From an uncultured Chryseobacterium sp. (GTDB lineage: Bacteria; Bacteroidota; Bacteroidia; Flavobacteriales; Weeksellaceae): 61,418 nucleotides of DNA. The stretch covers positions 1 through 61,418 of the forward strand of contig CAJYRQ010000106.1 of the NCBI GenBank assembly GCA_913777465.1. Reading direction: 5' to 3'. A program made the position numbers and the translations under genes. Below, piece by piece: positions 9,144 to 15,694 of the stretch (position 1 is its first letter; every line of letters begins with the position of its first letter). The notes beneath the pieces were generated by a model. It did not search any database. It was not told the DNA's origin and saw nothing but the letters and a program-made list of their open reading frames with translations.

Positions 9144-9290
9144 TGCAATCTACGTTGGAGCAATTCAACAAATTTTCTTAATTACGATAAACCCAGGCAA
9201 ACTGGTGGAAGTCCAGCATCATTTCGGTTATCCGACGTAGATTGCGGTGACCTGGGTGTGCGTCAAACTTTTTATAAAATGCAATCTACG
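9144..9290 (+). ncRNA. Structured RNA element, copy 3, leader of the symE-like gene
   Basis: Closing stem ACCCAGG (9191-9197) pairs perfectly with CCTGGGT (9251-9257). Hairpin a is CTGG (9202-9205), loop TGGAAGT, CCAG (9213-9216). Hairpin b is TCGG (9224-9227), loop TTAT, CCGA (9232-9235). The variable segment is 9236-9250. ACGTAGATTGC (9235-9245) is the exact reverse complement of GCAATCTACGT (9145-9155). CGTAGATTGCG (9236-9246) also pairs over 11 positions with TGCAATCTACG (9280-9290), which overlaps the ATG at 9279. The two pairings exclude each other. Unlike copies 1 and 2 there is no U-run after the closing stem, so transcription could run on into the coding region. Confidence 0.7.
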
Positions 9291-9578
9291 AAAAGTCAAA
9301 AAAGCGCTTCTATGAGGAAGCTAAAAGTAACCCAGGAGTTACAACCGAACAAAACCTGTACATGCGGAGCCTGTAAACCCAGAAAACCAAAACTTCCAGA
9401 CGGAATGAGAAGGTTAAAAATTCAACCAAAATGTAGAGATTATGCCTGGAACAGATCAATTGTTCCACAAATCATGTTACAAGGAAAATGGTTGGAGCAA
9501 ATCGGTTTCGAGTGCCATTCACATGTAATCATTACTACATTACAGGGTAAATTGGTCATTGAGATTGACAAAGAATAA
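9279..9578 (+). CDS. SymE-like toxin-family protein
   Basis: About 99 aa from the ATG at 9279; GTG 9258 and ATG 9312 are alternatives in the same frame. The C-terminal half reads VPQIMLQGKWLEQIGF and ends GKLVIEI, which is the conserved VPxIxLxGxWLExxGF...G.LVI pattern of SymE-family proteins. E. coli SymE is an SOS-induced toxin of AbrB-like fold, repressed by the antisense RNA SymR. The N-terminal part has an unusual C-T-C-G-A-C cluster in a Lys/Pro-rich stretch, perhaps metal-binding. The gene lies directly behind RNA copy 3, whose variable segment can pair across its start region, so RNA-based translation control is plausible. Confidence 0.7.
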   Translation: MQSTKSQKSASMRKLKVTQELQPNKTCTCGACKPRKPKLPDGMRRLKIQPKCRDYAWNRSIVPQIMLQGKWLEQIGFECHSHVIITTLQGKLVIEIDKE

Positions 9579-9584
9579 AATCCG

Positions 9585-9622
9585 GTAGCCTATCGGCAAC
9601 ATTGTTGGTAGGCTGCTTTAAA
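9585..9622 (+). terminator. Terminator-like hairpin after the symE-like gene
   Basis: GTAGCCTA (9585-9592) pairs with TAGGCTGC (9609-9616) with one wobble; a T-rich stretch follows. It begins seven bases after the stop. Confidence 0.55.
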
Positions 9623-10108
9623 ATTTTGCAGACATGGGAATGTTGGGCATAAGGGGAAAGAAGTATCAGGAGAATTACACTTTTTTAATAAAGCCATAGA
9701 TTGCCATTTTTGTAGTATATGACTATAAATCGATTTGAAATTTTAAAGGTTAAATTTTTACTTCATAATCGACATTTAAAACAACTTTAAATGTGATAAT
9801 CTGCTTAAATTTTGCATGAAAATGTTCAAAGATAGTCCTGTTTCGTCACAGAAAAGCTTCTTTTTAAGGAGCTTTCGTGTTTTCAGATACTTTCTCAATC
9901 TTTTAAAAAAGCTCTGAATATTTATCAAAACCGGACCATTTCAAAATCCGGGAATCGGGTGAATAAATAAACCTAACGGGTTTTAGAAACCCGTCAGGTT
10001 GTGTTGCACAATTTTTATTTCATATCATCTGTGAAGCTAAATCAGGCATTATTGGTTAGCTTCGTTAACATTTTGGATAAAATAAAATCAAATTTTAATC
10101 TCCAAATA
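9623..10108. other. Intergenic with one strong hairpin
   Basis: No gene recognised; the short frame 10001-10261 lies opposite the HIU hydrolase and has no family. At 9970-10000 AACCTaACGGGTTT and AAACCCGTcAGGTT form a long hairpin with a three-base loop and one internal mismatch. It is placed as a terminator for the leftward HIU hydrolase gene, and I recall near-identical hairpins as common intergenic repeats in flavobacteria. Confidence 0.5.
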
Positions 10109-10519
10109 TCAACTTCCCCGATACGTAGAATAGCCGTAAGCCGAAAGGGTAATGGGAACGTGATAATGATTCTGGTCTTTGATCTCAAAAACAACTTCGA
10201 TGAATGGATAAAAGCTTTCAATTTTGTCTTTCCTAAAGTAATCGTTTGTGTAATAGATTAATTTAAAAATTCCCGTATGGGCATTTCCTTTTTCTAACGG
10301 CAGGAAATCCGGGATCCTGCCGTTTGAATCCGTTTTCTTTTCATCCACAAAAGTCCAGAGCTTCGACTGTGCATTGTATTTTTCCAGTTTGATGCTGACG
10401 CCCGCCGCAGGAATGCCTTTGGATACATCCAGAATATGAGTCGATAGCTGGAAGTTTTTATTCTGTGCGAAAATGCTTAATGAAAAGAGCATGAAGAAGG
10501 TAATGATAATTGATTTCAT
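10109..10519 (-). CDS. 5-hydroxyisourate hydrolase (transthyretin-like), exported
   Basis: It hydrolyses 5-hydroxyisourate, the product of urate oxidation, on the way to allantoin. The 136-aa protein opens with a signal peptide (MKSIIITFFMLFSLSIFAQ). The mature part starts with the family signature LSTHILDVSKGIPAAGV, and the protein ends in YRGS, the diagnostic C-terminal motif whose residues line the active site. The N-terminal His and the Arg in SNGRIPDFL are present. An exported form is usual in Bacteroidetes. No other purine-catabolism genes are in view. Confidence 0.9.
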   Translation of the reverse strand: MKSIIITFFMLFSLSIFAQNKNFQLSTHILDVSKGIPAAGVSIKLEKYNAQSKLWTFVDEKKTDSNGRIPDFLPLEKGNAHTGIFKLIYYTNDYFRKDKIESFYPFIEVVFEIKDQNHYHVPITLSAYGYSTYRGS

Positions 10520-10768
10520 TGATTTTAAAATTTTATTGATTTAGGTAATATAATTGCATTCCTTTGTTATGTAAGGTACAAAGTAAAGACTTCCGGACTT
10601 TTGGGAGTGGATCCACCTTGAAGGCTGATGTACCACAAAAGGATGCATTCAAAAAATATACCTTTAAAATACGGTACAATTTCAGCCACAATTTTTCCGT
10701 CATATTTTCCGGCCTGAAGAAAATTGATTAACTTAACGCTAGAATAAAAGACTAAAAAAAATTAAACG

Positions 10769-11533
10769 ATGGTAAAGCGGTTTCAGATTTTAAATATAAT
10801 TGTTTTAATAGTAACAATCGGTATTAATTATCTTTCGAACACCGGATCTATTAACAATGAAACGATGGCGAGCATTTCTGCAAAATACCAGAACCTGTTT
10901 ACTCCTGCCGGATATGCTTTTTCCATTTGGGGCCTTATCTACTTCGGCCTGCTGGGGTTTGTCATTTATTATGGTCCATTCACCAAAAATACCGAGGCTA
11001 AAGAAAAAACGGTCCTAAATACCGGATGGTGGTTTGTTATTTCATGTGTAGCCAACAGCCTCTGGATTTTTACCTGGCTACATGAATATACTTTTATCAC
11101 GATTCCGATTATGATTTTGCTGTTGGTTTCTTTATTAAAAATCATAGGGAACAACCGCGGCCTGATCGAATCCCGCGACTTCAAAACAGCCGTTTTCCTC
11201 AGACTACCTTTTTACATCTATTCGGGATGGGTTTCTGTAGCCTTGATTGCAGATGTCGCAGCTTACCTGAAAAAGATAAACTGGTCAGGATTCGGCATTC
11301 CGGAGACCGGCTGGACCGTCGTGATGTCCATTACAGCGGCATTGATTCATCTGTATATGGTCTGGAAAAAGAACATGGGTGCATTTGCATTGGTGGCCGT
11401 CTGGGCATTGATTGCTATTGCGGCAGCCAATAAATCTTCAAACCAGACAGTTTATATTTCTGCTATGGTGACGGCTCTGTTTATTTTTGTCAATATTGCT
11501 TTTAAACTGTCGAGGAAAAAAGCCCTGCTTTAA
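10769..11533 (+). CDS. TspO/MBR-like tryptophan-rich membrane protein
   Basis: A 254-aa membrane protein with several hydrophobic helices and many tryptophans. Near residue 45 it has LFTPAGYAFSIWGLIYFGL, matching the PxGxxFxxxWxxxY pattern of the tryptophan-rich sensory protein family (TspO-related, tetrapyrrole and sterol binders). It is longer than classic TspO (about 160 aa), as in the larger Bacteroidetes group. The ligand is unknown. It stands alone, 60 nt upstream of the flavin reductase gene. Confidence 0.75.
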   Translation: MVKRFQILNIIVLIVTIGINYLSNTGSINNETMASISAKYQNLFTPAGYAFSIWGLIYFGLLGFVIYYGPFTKNTEAKEKTVLNTGWWFVISCVANSLWIFTWLHEYTFITIPIMILLLVSLLKIIGNNRGLIESRDFKTAVFLRLPFYIYSGWVSVALIADVAAYLKKINWSGFGIPETGWTVVMSITAALIHLYMVWKKNMGAFALVAVWALIAIAAANKSSNQTVYISAMVTALFIFVNIAFKLSRKKALL

Positions 11534-11595
11534 ACAAAAAATTATGTCGGGTTATTGATAAATCCATTTCACTTAAAATTAAATTCTTTTTATTC

Positions 11596-12213
11596 ATGTT
11601 AACGCATTTCACGAACCAACACCTGGCCGGCCTGGAAAAAAGGTCAAGAACAGCGCTGGTAAATTCCCTCAGCGGCTTTAAAAGCCTCAACCTGATCGGA
11701 ACCGTTAATAAAACCGGGCAGACTAATCTGGCCATTTTTAATTCGGTGATTCATATCGGGGCCGATCCTGCTTTGATGGGCTTTATTTCCCGTCCGGATT
11801 CCGTTGATAGGCATACTTTGGAAAATATAAAACAAACCCGTTTTTATACCATCAATCATGTGAATGACAATATCTTTGAAAAAGCGCATCAGACATCAGC
11901 CCGATATAGTAGGGAAGAATCGGAATTCGATGCTGCCGGATTAGGAATCGATTATAAAGATAATTTTCCGGCACCTTTTGTCCGGGAATCACGTATACAG
12001 ATCGGTTTAAGCTTAAAAGAAGTTGTTCCTGTTCAGATCAATAACACCCTGCTGGTGATCGGCGAAATAACGGATCTGTATTTCCCCGGTGAAATCTGGG
12101 ATGCCGACCATGGCATTTTTGATTTTGAAAAAGCCGGTACTGTCGCAGGATCATCTTTAGACGGCTATCACGCCACTCATCTGATTAAAAGACTGAAATA
12201 CGCGAAACCTTAG
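11596..12213 (+). CDS. Flavin reductase-like FMN-binding protein
   Basis: A 205-aa cytoplasmic protein of the flavin reductase-like split-barrel family. The stretch LNLIGTVNKTGQTNLAIFNS near residue 35 and the later DPALMGFISRP match the FMN-binding core. In the family these enzymes use NAD(P)H to reduce flavin for a partner oxygenase, or act on small substrates. There is no oxygenase partner nearby, so the physiological role is open. Confidence 0.75.
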   Translation: MLTHFTNQHLAGLEKRSRTALVNSLSGFKSLNLIGTVNKTGQTNLAIFNSVIHIGADPALMGFISRPDSVDRHTLENIKQTRFYTINHVNDNIFEKAHQTSARYSREESEFDAAGLGIDYKDNFPAPFVRESRIQIGLSLKEVVPVQINNTLLVIGEITDLYFPGEIWDADHGIFDFEKAGTVAGSSLDGYHATHLIKRLKYAKP

Positions 12214-12276
12214 AACTGGTACCGTTAAATTCGGGTCAATCATTTACGAATCGGAATAAGAGTTTTGTAATTCAAG

Positions 12277-12483
12277 ATGTTAAATTTAAACCAGCCTGAT
12301 TTAATAGCACCCTATACAAACAAGACATCTGAAAGAATTTTTAGATACAGAGTGCTGACGAAAGAAGAAGAAAATGTATCTTTGATATTAGCAAAAATGA
12401 AAACAATTACGATCCCGGACGTTGAAACCAGCCGGAAAGCCCATAAAAATCGAAGCTTACTTCCTTACCTGAAACAGACTTAA
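12277..12483 (+). CDS. Possible small hypothetical protein, 68 aa
   Basis: An ATG-initiated frame between the flavin reductase and the repeat protein, with no family I recognise. It has mixed composition with a basic C-terminal half and no membrane segment or signal peptide. Support is only its position in an otherwise empty gap on the same strand as its neighbours; it may be spurious. Confidence 0.3.
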   Translation: MLNLNQPDLIAPYTNKTSERIFRYRVLTKEEENVSLILAKMKTITIPDVETSRKAHKNRSLLPYLKQT

Positions 12484-12504
12484 TTTTAATTAATATAAAT
12501 TCTT

Positions 12505-12912
12505 ATGAAAAAACTATTAACCTTCGCTGTGGTTTTAGCCGGCGTTTCTTTCGCAACAGCACAAACCATTGAATCGGGAAGCCGCAATACCGCGGGCTAC
12601 ATCAAATCGGACGGCACTATCGAAAACAGCAGCCATTCGACTGTCGGGTACATCAAAAGTGACGGAACCATTGAAGACAAGAGCCACAGCACCATCGGCC
12701 GTGTAAAAAGCGACGGAACGGTAGAAAACAGAAGCGGTTCCACCGTAGGCTATGTTAAGAACGACGGAACGGTAGAAAACAGCAGCCATTCAACCATCGG
12801 CTATGTCAAAGACAACGGAACCGTGGAAAACAGCAGCCACAGCACCTTAGGTTATGCCAGCGGCGTGAATAAGTCTTGGGCTGCCGTGGCCTTTTTCTTT
12901 TTTAAACTGTAA
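12505..12912 (+). CDS. Secreted protein with five tandem 17-residue repeats
   Basis: After a signal peptide (MKKLLTFAVVLAGVSFATAQ), five to six copies of a 17-residue repeat follow, of pattern hGYVKSDGTVENSSxST. Each likely forms a beta hairpin, so the whole could close as a small beta-propeller or flower. NCBI uses the name 5-fold beta-flower protein for similar proteins, as far as I recall. It ends with a hydrophobic tail AAVAFFFFKL. Function is unknown; the location is periplasm or cell surface. The repeats are also near-identical in DNA, so copy number could change by recombination. Confidence 0.7.
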   Translation: MKKLLTFAVVLAGVSFATAQTIESGSRNTAGYIKSDGTIENSSHSTVGYIKSDGTIEDKSHSTIGRVKSDGTVENRSGSTVGYVKNDGTVENSSHSTIGYVKDNGTVENSSHSTLGYASGVNKSWAAVAFFFFKL

Positions 12913-12990
12913 TTCGGAGAAAATCAAATATTTGTTAAGACATAATACATCATACAGTAATTATATTTTCCCAATGAACTTATCTGATAA

Positions 12991-13020
12991 GGCTGCCCGC
13001 GAGGGCAGTCTTTCTCTTTT
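12991..13020 (+). terminator. Rho-independent terminator
   Basis: GGCTGCCC (12991-12998) and GGGCAGTC (13003-13010) form a stem with one wobble and a four-base loop, followed by a T-rich run. Confidence 0.75.
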
Positions 13021-13110
13021 ATAAGATTTCCTGAATTTAATTCTGATGCCGGAGGTCTTGTTTCACAACTTGGAATATGTTTTGTTTATCCCGAGGTAGA
13101 ACTTTTACTG

Positions 13111-15594
13111 ATGAATGATAAATCTTTACCTCCTCAACCCCGACGCCGTAAATGGCTGATTTACACAATTGCCGTAATTATCGTGCTGGCGGTTGCTTTT
13201 CCCTTCGCCCTGGAATTTTACCTGCAGCGGAAACTGCCGGATCTGGTGAATGATAAAACACCGTATACCGTTAAGATCTCAGGGTTTAAGCTCAGCCTGA
13301 TGTCAGGCGATATTACCGTAAACCAACTAAAAATTGCGACCAAAGACCCGAAAAATAAAAACATTACCCAGATCCAGGGAAGTGCAGCACAGATAAGAAT
13401 CACGGATTTCGGGATTATGAAAGCTTTGTTCAGCAAATCCTACCATGCCAATCAGCTTCTGGTTTCGGATGGGGATATTAAAATAAAGACCGCAGTTCCC
13501 GGTAAGAAGGAGAAAAAAGAGAAGAAAAAGATTGACCTTGCCTTAAACAATCTTGACATTAAAAATGTAACGGCAGACGTGGAAGAGGCCAACGGAAAGC
13601 CGGTTTTTAAAGGCGAAAATATTATGATCAGCCTTAAAAACATTACCCAGAGCAGCAACGATGCCAAGATACCGATTGCCTTTAAAAATCCTGAAATTAA
13701 AGGCTCAAATATTAAAATAGGAGTGAACGGGTTTTACGAAATCCACTCCGAGAAGGTAAGTGCATCTAAAAACTCATTGAAACTAGTGGCTTTCAGATTG
13801 AAGCCTATTCAGAACCCGCGGAACTACAATTCAAAAAATATTTTCGACTTTTCTGCCAAAGAATTTACGGCTGATGATTTCAACATCAGTCAGGATTCAC
13901 TGATTGTTTCCAAAGTATTCTTTTCAGAACCCGACCTGAAAGTAACCTCTACCGGAAAACAAACCGTCGAGAAAAATAAAAACCCGAAGGAGATCGAAAT
14001 GAAAATCGGGATGAAAAACATCTTTTTCCAGAACGGAAAAATTACCGTCCTTCAGCAGGACCGGGAAAAAACGGCTTCTGTCGAGCATTTCAATTTTAAG
14101 CTTAACGATATTGTTTTTGATAAAAATACCGTGAAGGAAAAAATCCCCTTCCGTTTTACCAATCACGATATCGAAGCCGACAACATTTATTTTAAAGCAG
14201 ATCCTGCACAGGCGATCAGAGTTGAAAAGATCACCTCCAAAAATTCGGATATCATCATTGATGGTTTCAAGATGCTTGCTTTGCAAAAGAACATTTCGAA
14301 AGACGTATTCACCGCCTCTGCCAGCCAGATCAGGTTACTGAAGAATAAAAGCCGCTACATCGGCCAGAAGCTGAATATTGATTTTGCCGGGATCGTTATC
14401 GACCGCCCGGACATTGCCATCAGTTCCCCTGCGAAAAAATCGCAGACCAAAAAGAAAAAGACAACGCCACCGGATTTTGCAGCGAAAATCGGTTTTATTC
14501 AGATGACGAACGGGAAACTTTCCCAAAGTGTTCAGAATAAAAATAAAATGTCGGTTGGAGCATTTGATGTTAAGCTGGATGGCATTTATACCGATCAGAA
14601 AATTTTAGAGCACAAAATTCCGTTTACCGTTCGGAAAAGGGATATCAAGGCAAAGAAAATCCATCTGGATGCCGGAAAATATTATACTTTCTCCGTAGGT
14701 GGAATAACGAATTCCGGGAAGACCACGGAAATGACAGATCTGCGGTTTACCCCGAAATATTCCCGCAAAGCGTTCAGCCGGGTCATCGCCAAAGAAACCG
14801 ATCTTTATACCATTACAGTAGGAAAAGTGCGGGTGGAAGACCATCAGTCTTCTTTTGAAAAAAATACGGTTATCGATCTCGGTAAAATTGATATCGACCG
14901 GCTGAACTGCAACATTTACCATGATCTTGCGCCGCCTGATGACAATGCCATCCGATATTTCTTCAGCAAAAAACTCAGGGATGTAAAGGTGCCGCTTTTT
15001 ATTAAAAATGTTAATCTAAGAAACTCCGAGCTGACGTATGAAGAAAATGCGGAGAACAGCAACATCCCGGGAAAAATTACTTTCAATAAATTCAACGCGC
15101 AGATTGCCAATGTCAACAATGCGAAAATCAAAGGCCGGCCGACCGTAATTAATACCGATGCCCAATTTGATTTCTTCGGCACAGCGGATACGAGAGTAAA
15201 CTGGAGATTTGATGTGAAAGACCGTTCGGACCGTTTTACCATCAAAGGGGACATCAGGAACCTCTCTGCTGAAAACGTAAACCTTTTCGTACGGCCCTAT
15301 CTGAATGTGACGCTTGACGGGCAGATTGATTACTTAAAATTCGATTACTACGGAAATTCTGCAGGCATCAACGGGAAGTTCTATTTCAAATACAACGATA
15401 TGTATGTGAATCTTCTTAACAAAAAAGGAAAAGAACGGAAACTGCTGACCAAAATTGCCAACTGGTTTGTGAAGGATGACTCCAAAGGAGAACCGGAACA
15501 TGTGATGATCGAAAAGAAAAGAGATCCCGAAAGAAGCTTCTTCAATATGCTTTGGCAGGGAATTATGGAAGGCCTTAAGAAATACATTATTTAA
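13111..15594 (+). CDS. AsmA/DUF748-like large envelope protein
   Basis: An 827-aa protein with a basic N-terminus (PRRRKW) and one transmembrane helix at about 16-34. A long periplasmic region follows, rich in beta-strand patterns such as hxIxGhxLSLMSGDITVNQLKIA. This is the AsmA/DUF748-type architecture, whose members bridge the periplasm and are linked to lipid transport or outer-membrane assembly. A Lys-rich spacer KKEKKEKKK lies near 133-141. The assignment is by architecture rather than a crisp motif. The DUF5686 outer-membrane protein follows about 100 nt later on the same strand, which fits a shared envelope role. Confidence 0.6.
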   Translation: MNDKSLPPQPRRRKWLIYTIAVIIVLAVAFPFALEFYLQRKLPDLVNDKTPYTVKISGFKLSLMSGDITVNQLKIATKDPKNKNITQIQGSAAQIRITDFGIMKALFSKSYHANQLLVSDGDIKIKTAVPGKKEKKEKKKIDLALNNLDIKNVTADVEEANGKPVFKGENIMISLKNITQSSNDAKIPIAFKNPEIKGSNIKIGVNGFYEIHSEKVSASKNSLKLVAFRLKPIQNPRNYNSKNIFDFSAKEFTADDFNISQDSLIVSKVFFSEPDLKVTSTGKQTVEKNKNPKEIEMKIGMKNIFFQNGKITVLQQDREKTASVEHFNFKLNDIVFDKNTVKEKIPFRFTNHDIEADNIYFKADPAQAIRVEKITSKNSDIIIDGFKMLALQKNISKDVFTASASQIRLLKNKSRYIGQKLNIDFAGIVIDRPDIAISSPAKKSQTKKKKTTPPDFAAKIGFIQMTNGKLSQSVQNKNKMSVGAFDVKLDGIYTDQKILEHKIPFTVRKRDIKAKKIHLDAGKYYTFSVGGITNSGKTTEMTDLRFTPKYSRKAFSRVIAKETDLYTITVGKVRVEDHQSSFEKNTVIDLGKIDIDRLNCNIYHDLAPPDDNAIRYFFSKKLRDVKVPLFIKNVNLRNSELTYEENAENSNIPGKITFNKFNAQIANVNNAKIKGRPTVINTDAQFDFFGTADTRVNWRFDVKDRSDRFTIKGDIRNLSAENVNLFVRPYLNVTLDGQIDYLKFDYYGNSAGINGKFYFKYNDMYVNLLNKKGKERKLLTKIANWFVKDDSKGEPEHVMIEKKRDPERSFFNMLWQGIMEGLKKYII

Positions 15595-15694
15595 AACAGA
15601 TGATCGGCATTCTTTTTGCCAGCCTACTAAACATTGATGAGGATAAGGACGATGAATGGTGCTTATCCTCATTTTAATTAATACACCGCTTTTT

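Noticed and set aside
9144-9290. IS200/IS605 or IS110 end with guide RNA
   Set aside because: Flank complementarity invites this, but no transposase or tnpB/iscB-like gene lies in the cluster; kept only as an alternative.
10001-10261. 86-codon + strand frame
   Set aside because: It mostly overlaps the HIU hydrolase gene on the other strand and lacks any family feature.
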